Source: Gordonia sediminis (GTDB taxonomy: Bacteria; Actinomycetota; Actinomycetes; Mycobacteriales; Mycobacteriaceae). Taken from it: a stretch of DNA of 64,000 nucleotides. The notes beneath the pieces were generated by a model. It made no database searches. It saw only the letters and a list, made by a program, of their open reading frames with translations, and was not told the origin of the DNA. The stretch spans positions 500,342 through 564,341 of the forward strand of contig RZUM01000001.1 of assembly GCA_004193205.1 (NCBI GenBank). Reading direction: 5' to 3'. This document shows positions 52,533 to 60,275 of this stretch, one piece after another (within the stretch, counting starts at the first letter, position 1; each line of letters begins with the position of its first letter). The position numbers were made by a program, and so were the translations under genes.

Positions 52533-53399
52533 CTACCGATCTCCCACCCGTAGACGTGCCGTCTTGCTGTCGTCGTCCCACCGTAGCGGGAAACGGCCCA
52601 CCGGAAGGGCACGTTGCGCATCGTCGAAGACCTGATGGATGAGGGTGGCGCGGTCGCCGGCGGCCGTGCGCTGTTTGAGCAGCAGACCGCCCGCGGCGGT
52701 CGAGCGTAGCGGGTAGAGCACCAGGTCGTCGCCGTCGCAGCGGGCCGCGAGCGAGTCGGCGGGGAAGAACCGGGCGGCGACGTCGGCGTCGAGGTGCAGG
52801 CTTCCGTCGGCGGTGATCTCGGCGTACGGGTCGTCGAGGTCGTCGGCGCGCGGGTAGGTGTCGGTGATCATCGTGACGATCTGCTCGGCGGCGGCCTGTA
52901 CCCGCGGGGTCAGCACGTCGGCCGGGATCAGGCTCTCGACCTCGACAAGGTAGACGGTGATGTCGGTCGGGCACAGGTCACCGAGCATCCAGCGGGCGAA
53001 GCCGAGCGCGTGATCCCACCGGAAGGAATGGGTGTGCACCCCGGGATCGGGGCCGATGTCACCGAGCTGCTCGCCCGGAATCCCGAACACGGTGCCGGGC
53101 TCCGAACCGGTGTTGGCGGCATCGACGATGATCACCCGCTGCGCACCCCGCAACGCGAACGCCACATCCATGCCGGCGGTGCCACCATCCACGAGCCGCA
53201 CCCCGTCGGTCACCCCGCGGCGGTCCCAGAGCCAGCGGATCACCAAGGGGCCCAACGCATCGTCGCCGCGCAGCAGGTTGCCGCAGCCGACCACGACGAG
53301 GTCCACCGGTTCGGGCGGGTTGGGGTCATCGGCCAGCAGGTCGCTGGGGGCGGTGTTGGGCGCCGGGGTCGTGTGGTCCGATGCTGTCGACGGCGGCAT
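52533..53399 (-). CDS. Hydrogenase maturation protease with C-terminal extension
   Basis: 288 residues. Residues ~30-190 form a HyaD/HupD/HybD-type endopeptidase that trims the large subunit after nickel insertion: VVVGCGNLLRGDDALG (metal-binding Asp), DGGTAGMDVAFAL and VHTHSFRWDHALGFA. The remaining ~95 residues (after YAEITADGSLHLDADVAARFF) are an additional domain not found in HybD-type proteases, ending LRWDDDSKTARLRVGDR. Its start overlaps the large-subunit stop (TGATG). Confidence 0.88.
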   Translation of the reverse strand: MPPSTASDHTTPAPNTAPSDLLADDPNPPEPVDLVVVGCGNLLRGDDALGPLVIRWLWDRRGVTDGVRLVDGGTAGMDVAFALRGAQRVIIVDAANTGSEPGTVFGIPGEQLGDIGPDPGVHTHSFRWDHALGFARWMLGDLCPTDITVYLVEVESLIPADVLTPRVQAAAEQIVTMITDTYPRADDLDDPYAEITADGSLHLDADVAARFFPADSLAARCDGDDLVLYPLRSTAAGGLLLKQRTAAGDRATLIHQVFDDAQRALPVGRFPLRWDDDSKTARLRVGDR

Positions 53400-55030
53400 C
53401 AGAGCATCGAGTTCACCACGAACTTCGACATCTCCTTGCCCGTCTTCGCGTCGTAGGCGTGCACCGTGCACACCAGACACGAGTCGAAAGACCGGGCGAC
53501 ATGACCGAGTTCGACGGGATCGTTGATGTCGTGGATCGGGGTACCGACCAGGGCCTGCTCGATCGGGCCGAGCACACCGTCCTTGTCGCGCGGGCCGATG
53601 TTCCAGGCGGTCGGGGTGACGACCTGGTAGTTGGCGATCTTGCCCTTGTCCAGCACGATCCAGTCCGACAGCGCACCGCGGGCGGCCTCGGTGGACCCGA
53701 ATCCCTTGCCCGACTCCGGTTCCACGGGCTTGGCATAGAAGCTCTCCTGCAGGTCGATCTCGTCGAGCCACCCGCGTGCCCACTTGTAGTATTTGGGCGC
53801 CTCGTGCATGCGGGCGAGCTGACGGACGAAGACGCTCGGGCCGATCGTGTCGATCAGGTTCTTGAACAGCGGGTCGTCGTCCTGATGGGGTCCCGCGCCG
53901 GGTGCCGACGCGGCGATTCGGCGGGCGAGCGGCCCGGCCTCCAGCGGGATGCCGGTGCCGGTGCCGAACACGTCGTAGCGCGGTGACTTGGCGAAGGAGT
54001 ACTTGCCGGCCGACTTGCCCTTCTCCGGGTCGATCGGGTCGGTCTCACCTTCCCACGGATGCAGGGCCCGGGTGCCGTTGTAGAAGGAGTGCGTGACGTC
54101 CTCGGCGACCTTGAGGTGATCGAACTCGTGGTACTGGCCGGCGACGTAGACGCCGGATCGGTTGATCAGCGCCGCATTCCGGCCCTCGACGGTGGGTTGT
54201 TCGTACAGTGACGGCTCGAAGTAGGTGCCGGTCGCAAGGTAGTTGCCGACACCGGCCCCGTATTTGTCGAGGCCGACGTCGAGGCAGTAGCGGATGAAGA
54301 AGCCGCAGTCGGAGTTGTAGTGCGCGGCGTCCTCTTCCACCCAGGCGAGCACGTCTTCCCAGGTCTTGTTCTCCAGCCAGCGGTCCACGCTGCAGCCGAG
54401 CCAGTGCTTTTCGAGCCAGTTGTCCTTCCAGTGCTCGAGGATCGCGATGGAGCGGGTGACGTCGGCCAGCGTGGGTGCGCACATCACGCCGCCGGGCACC
54501 ATGAACGACGAATGGGGCCACTGCCCACCGAAGATGGCGTACACCTCGACAGGTTTGCCCGAGAGCACCACGCCCGGTTGATAACTGGTGCCGGTATAGA
54601 TCGTGAACCGGCGGCACGCCTCCTCGTAGAGCTCGGACCCGGAGTACTTCGGGTGGGTGAGGTCGATGGCGAACAGTGCGTAGAAGTAACGCGGGATGCT
54701 CTGCAGGGTTTCGCAGGCCTGCCCGATGTTGCGGATCAGGGTGGCGTTGTGCGGCATCGTCGTCTGCCAGGCGGTGTCGAGGGCATACGACGCCTTGTAC
54801 AGGTGGCTGCCGCCGCAGATACCGCAGATCCGTGGGGTGACGATGAGCCCGGCCTGGGGGTCCTTGCCGCGCAGGATCATCTCGAAGCCGCGGAACATCG
54901 CGGCCTGTGTCCATGCCGACGTCACCACACCGTCGTCGATGTGCACCCGGACGTCGAGGTCGCCCTCGACCCGGCCGAGCGGGCTGACGAAGAGGTCGAT
55001 GGAGACCTGCGGTTCGGAAGTTGTTGTCAT
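53399..55030 (-). CDS. hucL: [NiFe]-hydrogenase large subunit (Huc-like, group 2a)
   Basis: 543 residues. The N-terminal active-site motif RICGICGGSH (Cys69, Cys72) and C-terminal DSCLVCTVH (Cys518, Cys521, His524) bind the NiFe centre. The 19 residues after His524 (AYDAKTGKEMSKFVVNSML) are the expected cleaved propeptide. The start at 55030 has GAAGGG upstream. The motif variants and operon layout match the Mycobacterium smegmatis Huc enzyme, which oxidises atmospheric hydrogen; group 1h is the alternative. Confidence 0.92.
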   Translation of the reverse strand: MTTTSEPQVSIDLFVSPLGRVEGDLDVRVHIDDGVVTSAWTQAAMFRGFEMILRGKDPQAGLIVTPRICGICGGSHLYKASYALDTAWQTTMPHNATLIRNIGQACETLQSIPRYFYALFAIDLTHPKYSGSELYEEACRRFTIYTGTSYQPGVVLSGKPVEVYAIFGGQWPHSSFMVPGGVMCAPTLADVTRSIAILEHWKDNWLEKHWLGCSVDRWLENKTWEDVLAWVEEDAAHYNSDCGFFIRYCLDVGLDKYGAGVGNYLATGTYFEPSLYEQPTVEGRNAALINRSGVYVAGQYHEFDHLKVAEDVTHSFYNGTRALHPWEGETDPIDPEKGKSAGKYSFAKSPRYDVFGTGTGIPLEAGPLARRIAASAPGAGPHQDDDPLFKNLIDTIGPSVFVRQLARMHEAPKYYKWARGWLDEIDLQESFYAKPVEPESGKGFGSTEAARGALSDWIVLDKGKIANYQVVTPTAWNIGPRDKDGVLGPIEQALVGTPIHDINDPVELGHVARSFDSCLVCTVHAYDAKTGKEMSKFVVNSML

Positions 55031-55079
55031 GGTGCCCTTCTCGGCATCGGTCGGAGGTGGACGAGGGTGAGGCCGGCGC

Positions 55080-56051
55080 TCAGACGACGAACATGTCCTC
55101 TTTGCTCCATCTCGGGGCGGCGACCCGGGCCGCGGCCGCCTGCGCCATGTACGTGAGATGGTCGGTTCCCTCGGGCACCTCCTTCGGGATGGTGCCACTG
55201 ACCTTCTGGGTTTTGAACACGGTGCCCGGCGCGAGATCGAAAAACGGGAACTCGGGTTCGGTACATCCGGTGCACGGCATGCCGGCGCGGGTCTTCGACG
55301 ACTGCCGGTTCCACAGGATGCGGTTGCACGGCGAATGCGTCATCGGTCCGCGGCAACCGAATTCGTAGAACAGGCAGCCCGTGCGGGTGCCCTCGCCGAA
55401 CGCCATCGTCGACTGCTTGTAGTCGAAGAACTGCACCCGGGTGCAGCCGGTCTGCGTGAAGGACTTGAAAAACGTTTGCGGCCGATGTAATTCGTCGAGT
55501 TCGATGTCGCCGGCGCGGCCGGTCGCGAGCGCCACGAGGATCTGGGTGATCCAGTCGGGGTGGGCGGGGCAGCCCGGGATGTTGATGATCGGCAGACCCG
55601 ACTTCGACTTCCAGTCCGCGCCCAGGAACCCGCCGCGGTTGCGTTTGTGGAACTGCATACCCGTGGAGTCGCTGGGGTTGGGTTCGGTGGCCGGGATGCC
55701 GCCCCAGCAGGCGCAGTCGCCGATGGCGACGACCACCGACGCGGCGTTGGCCAGTTCGGTGACCCAGTCCTTCATCGGGCGTTCGGCGAACATGTCGTAG
55801 CGGCCGCTGCCGTCGGGGCCCTCGATGACGGTGCCCTCGAACACGAAGATGTCCAATGGCCGTTCCCCGGATGCGCAGTCGCGGAAGATCTTCTGCGCCT
55901 GGTCACCGAGTTCGAGTCCGAGGGACGGATGCCAGAGCACCTCGAGACCGAAGTCGACGATGAGGTCGACGACGCTCGGTTCCTCGGCATTGAGGAAGGA
56001 CATGGTGTTGCCCGAACATGCGCCGCCCTGGAACCACAGCACCGATGCCAT
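55080..56051 (-). CDS. hucS: [NiFe]-hydrogenase small subunit (Huc-like)
   Basis: 323 residues without a Tat signal or membrane anchor, as in Huc. The proximal-cluster site reads GGACSGNTMS: Cys12 is followed by Asn15 where standard small subunits have the second Cys of CxxC. Other cluster cysteines are in GDCACWGG (113/115), IPGCPAHP (161), GCLFYEFGC, HSPCNRILW and CTGCTEPEFPFFD. It passes electrons from the NiFe site. The start overlaps the DUF1641 gene stop (TGATG). Confidence 0.92.
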   Translation of the reverse strand: MASVLWFQGGACSGNTMSFLNAEEPSVVDLIVDFGLEVLWHPSLGLELGDQAQKIFRDCASGERPLDIFVFEGTVIEGPDGSGRYDMFAERPMKDWVTELANAASVVVAIGDCACWGGIPATEPNPSDSTGMQFHKRNRGGFLGADWKSKSGLPIINIPGCPAHPDWITQILVALATGRAGDIELDELHRPQTFFKSFTQTGCTRVQFFDYKQSTMAFGEGTRTGCLFYEFGCRGPMTHSPCNRILWNRQSSKTRAGMPCTGCTEPEFPFFDLAPGTVFKTQKVSGTIPKEVPEGTDHLTYMAQAAAARVAAPRWSKEDMFVV

Positions 56052-56680
56052 CAGCGCACTCCTTCGCTTGCCTTGGATGCTCTTGGTGTTGATGAAGGGA
56101 GTCGACCGGCATCCGGGTTCAGGCCCGGCGGCGGCTGGGACGCGGAGGCCCCCAACGCCTTCGCGACGCCGACCAGATAGCCGAGCCCGGCCCGAACCTG
56201 TTTGTCGCGCAGACCGCCGAGCACGCCGCGCATCGTCGTCGGCGTTCGTCCCGCCCGGTAGGCGACGTCCGCCGAGGCCAACGCACCGCCGAGACGCCCG
56301 AAGGCGCCGACGGTGTCCGGGGAGAGCACCCCGGAGTCCTTGAGTGTGCCCAGCGCGGGGGTCACATCGGCGGCGAGTTCCATCGCGGTCCGCAGGGTGC
56401 GGCCGATCTCGGTGAGGTCGAGGGCGGCGAACGGGCTGTCGTCGGCATCGACGGTGGCGCGCAGCTCGCTCAGCGCGTCGACGAGCGTGTTGGACAGATC
56501 GTCGCCGCGCTGGAGGAGACCGTCGAGACCCTCGACGAGGACGGCGAGCAGGTCGGCGTGGTCGAGGAGCGAGAGCAGCGCATCGGCGACCTCGGGTTCG
56601 GCCATGCGGTCCGCGAGGGCCTTGCGACGCTGCTCGGCCGCGTCGGCGTCGTCGTTCACCAGGGAAACCACCGTGGTCAT
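56051..56680 (-). CDS. DUF1641-type protein, probable HucM-like hydrogenase partner
   Basis: 209 residues, almost entirely helical: LADRMAEPEVADALLSLLDHADLLAVLVEGLDGLL then MRGVLGGLRDKQVRAGLGYLVGVAKALG, the latter typical of DUF1641. The last ~35 residues are Pro/Ser-rich. GGAGGATCC lies directly before the ATG at 56680. As first gene of the operon and immediately upstream of hucS, it matches the position of HucM, the scaffold that holds the Huc oligomer and guides menaquinone. Equivalence is inferred from position and helicity. Confidence 0.75.
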   Translation of the reverse strand: MTTVVSLVNDDADAAEQRRKALADRMAEPEVADALLSLLDHADLLAVLVEGLDGLLQRGDDLSNTLVDALSELRATVDADDSPFAALDLTEIGRTLRTAMELAADVTPALGTLKDSGVLSPDTVGAFGRLGGALASADVAYRAGRTPTTMRGVLGGLRDKQVRAGLGYLVGVAKALGASASQPPPGLNPDAGRLPSSTPRASKASEGVR

Positions 56681-56791
56681 GGATCCTCCATAGAAGGGGC
56701 CCGGTGCACCGTCGGTATACGGAAATGAGACCCCGATCACACGAACCGTAGTACCGCGCGACGAGGCTTCACAATCGCGAATCCGCAGCGG

Positions 56792-56820
56792 TTGTCCAAA
56801 TCCCGCAAACTCCTTGTCCA
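56792..56820. promoter_or_regulatory. Direct repeat TTGTCCA, candidate AraC-type site
   Basis: TTGTCCA occurs at 56792-56798 and 56814-56820, 22 bp (two helical turns) apart, as expected for a tandem AraC/XylS operator. It lies in the 181-bp region between the divergent hydrogenase operon and the AraC-type regulator. Confidence 0.4.
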
Positions 56821-56861
56821 CCGCGCGAAAGCCCGCACAATGGATCCCCGAAGGAGGTGCG

Positions 56862-57917
56862 ATGTCGGTTCTGCACAATCCGCGCCGCGTCAACGCACTC
56901 CGCACGAGCAATCCGGTACAGCGTCGGGTGCGTCCGCGCGGTGTGCCGCCTGCGCTCGAACACCGGCCGATCCTCGACACCGACGACCTCGCCGCCGCCC
57001 GCCAGGAACTGCCGCGCATCTTCGGCGTCGAGAATATCGACGTGACGATCAGCGGCGACCACGCGTTTCACGCCGTCGTGCACGGTGTCCGGACCCGCGA
57101 CATCTCGCTGCTCTATCTCGACCTCGCGGCCGCCGAGCTGCAGATCCCGCGGCACGGCGACCACTACGGCGTCTACATGCAAATGAGCGGCTCGACCGAC
57201 TGGCGCACCAACGGGGATGCGGTCACAACGTCGGCGACGCATGCGATGGTCTGCAATCCGGGTGATCAGCTTCAGGGGGTGCCGGGGATCGACTCCACGC
57301 TGCTGGTGCTGCTGTTCGGCGCGATCCGCACCAACGCGTACCTGTCGCGGCTGCGCGGGCGGGCTGTGCACGATCCCATCCGGTTCGACCCCGGCTTCGA
57401 CCTCACCGGCGACGCCGCGTCGCGCTGGCACAGCGCGGTGCAGCTGCTGACCACCGAACTCTTCTATTCGGAGTCGCTGCTGCATCAGGGTGTGGGTGTG
57501 GGGGCGGTGGAGGAACTGTTGGTGTCGACGCTGCTGTATGTGCAGCCGTCGACCTATCGAGACGATCTGGTCGCGCAACCGCACCCGGTGGCCCGACGGA
57601 CCGTGCGCAAGGCGATCGACTTCATCGACGGGCATCTCGCCGAACGCATCGCCATGGCCGACGTCGTGGAGGCGGCCGGTGTGAGCGAGCGGTCGCTGCA
57701 GCAGGGATTCCGCGAGGAACTGCACACCACGCCGTCGGCCTACATCCGCAACTGCCGGCTCGACCGCGTGCACGACACTCTCGCCGATGCGCTGCCCACC
57801 GACGGGGTGACCGTCTCCGACGTCGCGCTCAATTGGGGTTTCACCCACCTCGGCAACTTCGCCGCCGCCTACCGGCAACGCTTCGGCGAGGCCCCGTCGC
57901 AGACGCTGCGGAGGTGA
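56862..57917 (+). CDS. AraC-family transcriptional regulator
   Basis: 351 residues. The C-terminal AraC DNA-binding domain has two helix-turn-helices: AMADVVEAAGVSERSLQQGFREELHTTPSAYIRNCRLDRV and TVSDVALNWGFTHLGNFAAAYRQRFGEAPSQTL. The N-terminal AraC-binding-like domain contains YGVYMQMSGSTDWRTNGD. AAGGAGGTG precedes the ATG at 56862. It is divergent from the huc operon and followed 4 bp later by hypA, so it very likely regulates hydrogenase expression. Confidence 0.9.
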   Translation: MSVLHNPRRVNALRTSNPVQRRVRPRGVPPALEHRPILDTDDLAAARQELPRIFGVENIDVTISGDHAFHAVVHGVRTRDISLLYLDLAAAELQIPRHGDHYGVYMQMSGSTDWRTNGDAVTTSATHAMVCNPGDQLQGVPGIDSTLLVLLFGAIRTNAYLSRLRGRAVHDPIRFDPGFDLTGDAASRWHSAVQLLTTELFYSESLLHQGVGVGAVEELLVSTLLYVQPSTYRDDLVAQPHPVARRTVRKAIDFIDGHLAERIAMADVVEAAGVSERSLQQGFREELHTTPSAYIRNCRLDRVHDTLADALPTDGVTVSDVALNWGFTHLGNFAAAYRQRFGEAPSQTLRR

Positions 57918-57921
57918 CACG

Positions 57922-58311
57922 ATGCACGAACTGTCGCTGTGTCACGCGATCGCCGGGGTGGTGCGCCCGCACGCCGCCGACCGCGAGGTGACGGTGATCC
58001 ACGTGCGGATCGGGGCGCTGCGACAGGTGATTCCGGAGACACTGGCGTTCTGCTGGGAACTCGTCGCCGCACAGGAGGGGTTCGATGGTGCGCGACTGGA
58101 GATCGACCCGGTGCCGGCATCGGTGACCTGCGCGTCGTGCTCGGTGACGTCTGACCTCGAGTCGCGGTATTCGATCAGCTGCCCCGCCTGCGGAAGCTGC
58201 GAGGTTTCGGTGGTCGGCGGGGAGGAATTCCTGATCACGTCCATCGATGTCCGTGCTGTTTCACCCTCTGCTGTTTCACCCTCTGCTGCGACGACACCGG
58301 AAAGAGGTTGA
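57922..58311 (+). CDS. hypA: Hydrogenase nickel-insertion protein HypA
   Basis: 129 residues. Starts MHE, giving the nickel-binding His2, and has the zinc-site cysteines CASC...CPACGS (two CxxC pairs near residues 72 and 93). The tail carries a tandem AVSPS repeat encoded by a 15-bp direct duplication. It delivers nickel with HypB. Confidence 0.95.
   Translation: MHELSLCHAIAGVVRPHAADREVTVIHVRIGALRQVIPETLAFCWELVAAQEGFDGARLEIDPVPASVTCASCSVTSDLESRYSISCPACGSCEVSVVGGEEFLITSIDVRAVSPSAVSPSAATTPERG
58255..58284. repeat. 15-bp tandem duplication at the hypA 3' end
   Basis: GCTGTTTCACCCTCT is repeated head to tail, adding AVSPS AVSPS to the C-terminus of HypA without altering the frame. Confidence 0.85.
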
Positions 58312-58314
58312 CCC

Positions 58315-59199
58315 ATGGGCCGTTTCCATCGCCACGACGACGACCACACGCACACCCACGCCGACGGGACCACGCATTCGCATTCAGACGAGACCACGCA
58401 TTCGCATGCGGCGGGTTCGGATACCCACAGCCACGAACACAGCTACGACCTGTCCGGGCTGACGGCGACGGCACGCGCGGTCGACGATGTCGCCTCCAGC
58501 GAGTTCGGGGATCTGAGCTCGTATGACACGGGCTCCGAACGCGTCGACGTGCTCGAGGCCATCTTCACCGAGAACGATCGTCGCGCCGACATCAACCGCG
58601 AGATCTTCGAGGCCAACGGCGCGCGGGTGCTGAACCTGATGAGTTCACCCGGGTCGGGGAAGACCAGCATCGTCGCTGCGACCCTCGACGCGCTGGACGG
58701 CGGCATCCCGATCGGCATCATCGAGGGCGACATCGCCACCGACCTCGACGCCGCCCGCCTGCAGGGCAAAGGAGCGCAGATCTCGTTGTTGAACACCAAC
58801 AACGGGTTCGGGGGCGAGTGTCACCTCGACGCGCCGATGGTGAACCGGGCGTTGCAGGGCCTCGACCTCGCCGAGGTGGACCTGGTGCTGATCGAGAACG
58901 TCGGAAACCTGGTGTGTCCAGCCGAATTCGACGTCGGCGAGCACGCGAAGGCGATGGTGTACTCGGTCACCGAGGGCGAGGACAAACCGCTGAAGTATCC
59001 GGTGATGTTCCGGTCGGTCGATCTGGTACTTCTCAACAAGATCGACCTGGTGCCGTATCTGGATGTGGATCTCGACGCCTACCGCGCCACGATCGCCCAG
59101 GTGAATCCGGCCGCACGGGTGATCGCGCTGAGCGCCAAGACCGGCGAGGGCCTGTCGGAGTGGCTGGACTGGTTGCGGGGGTTCGTCGGGGTTCGGTGA
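58315..59199 (+). CDS. hypB: Hydrogenase nickel-incorporation GTPase HypB
   Basis: 294 residues. The first 42 residues contain 12 histidines (HDDDHTHTH, TTHSHSDETTHSH, THSHEHS), a nickel-storage stretch. The P-loop SSPGSGKTS is at 111-119 and NKID follows near residue 241. The metal-site cysteine and histidine are in FGGECHLD. It starts 3 bp after the hypA stop and loads nickel into the hydrogenase with HypA. Confidence 0.95.
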   Translation: MGRFHRHDDDHTHTHADGTTHSHSDETTHSHAAGSDTHSHEHSYDLSGLTATARAVDDVASSEFGDLSSYDTGSERVDVLEAIFTENDRRADINREIFEANGARVLNLMSSPGSGKTSIVAATLDALDGGIPIGIIEGDIATDLDAARLQGKGAQISLLNTNNGFGGECHLDAPMVNRALQGLDLAEVDLVLIENVGNLVCPAEFDVGEHAKAMVYSVTEGEDKPLKYPVMFRSVDLVLLNKIDLVPYLDVDLDAYRATIAQVNPAARVIALSAKTGEGLSEWLDWLRGFVGVR

Positions 59200-59269
59200 C
59201 CTCGTCCACCGGACACGACATATCCGGCATCGGATGTGTCTGTCGGGTCCGGACCCTACCCTCGGCACG

Positions 59270-60172
59270 ATGACTGCTCTCCGCTCCCTGCTGATCGTCG
59301 TCGTCGGGGTCGTCGTCCTCGGTTTGGCGCCCGCGACCGCCTCCGCAAATCCTGCCTCCGCAACCCCCGCCCCCGACTCGGCGTGCGGTGCTCGGTTGCC
59401 GCGGGCCGCCCGGGACCGGATCGTCACGGCCTCGGACATCGGGGGCGAGCGGCGACTCGCGGCGCTGCCACGTTTGCGACAACACGTCGCCCGGCTCTGG
59501 GCGATTACGAATACCTTTGTCGCGCATCGGGATCGTCGGGGATTGTTCGCGCTCGTCCTCGCCGTCACCGAACGCGACGCGGTCATGCCGATGCAGAACC
59601 ACCCTGGGGTGTTCGACAATCCGAAGTGGGCACCGATGATCAGCCTGCACCTGCTGGAGCGGTTCCTCGACGCCATCCATGCCGAGTTCACCGGCGGTGT
59701 CGTGCCACCGCACTGGCGGCGCTACTTCGACCTGGCCGCGGACTGTCGGGTGACCGGTGAGCGGGTCGCGATGCTCGGGAACAACTCACACATCACCGTC
59801 GATCTCGCCTACGCGACCGCCGAAACGCGCGCCACGACCGCGCAGGCGCGCGACTTCTTCGCCATCGTCGACACCATTGCGAAGCACGGCAACGCGATCG
59901 TGCGGGCGACCAACCGCGCCTACGGGGTGGATCTGGGTCCGGCGTTCCGGTTCTACTTCGTCGGTGAGGGGTTGGATCGTATCGTCGGGGCCGGGCGTGC
60001 CACCGGTCCGATGCTGCGAGCCGCCGACGTCGGCTACAACGTCCTCACCTTCGGCAACGGGTTGGCGCTGCAGAATCCGGCCACCCATGACGAGGCCGCC
60101 GCCGACATCTCCGCGCTGTGGTCGACCGGGGACGCGTCGCTGGCGGCATTCGAGTCGGTCGGCCTGCCGTAG
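59270..60172 (+). CDS. Secreted DUF5995-like protein
   Basis: 300 residues. A signal peptide (LLIVVVGVVVLGLAPATASA) leads to a mainly helical domain with AVTERDAVMPMQNHPGVFDNPKWAPM, LERFLDAIHAEF and MLGNNSHITVDLAYATAET. The conserved histidines (NNSHITVDL) resemble DUF5995 proteins, whose function is unknown. The hypB stop is 70 bp upstream; it is probably a separate gene. Confidence 0.75.
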   Translation: MTALRSLLIVVVGVVVLGLAPATASANPASATPAPDSACGARLPRAARDRIVTASDIGGERRLAALPRLRQHVARLWAITNTFVAHRDRRGLFALVLAVTERDAVMPMQNHPGVFDNPKWAPMISLHLLERFLDAIHAEFTGGVVPPHWRRYFDLAADCRVTGERVAMLGNNSHITVDLAYATAETRATTAQARDFFAIVDTIAKHGNAIVRATNRAYGVDLGPAFRFYFVGEGLDRIVGAGRATGPMLRAADVGYNVLTFGNGLALQNPATHDEAAADISALWSTGDASLAAFESVGLP

Positions 60173-60275
60173 CTCGGCCTGCCACAGCCGTGATCGGCGC
60201 CGCTCGCACGGATGGTCCACGAACTGGGCCCGATCCCACCCCGAATCCGGTGACGGTCACGCGATAATCGTCCCC

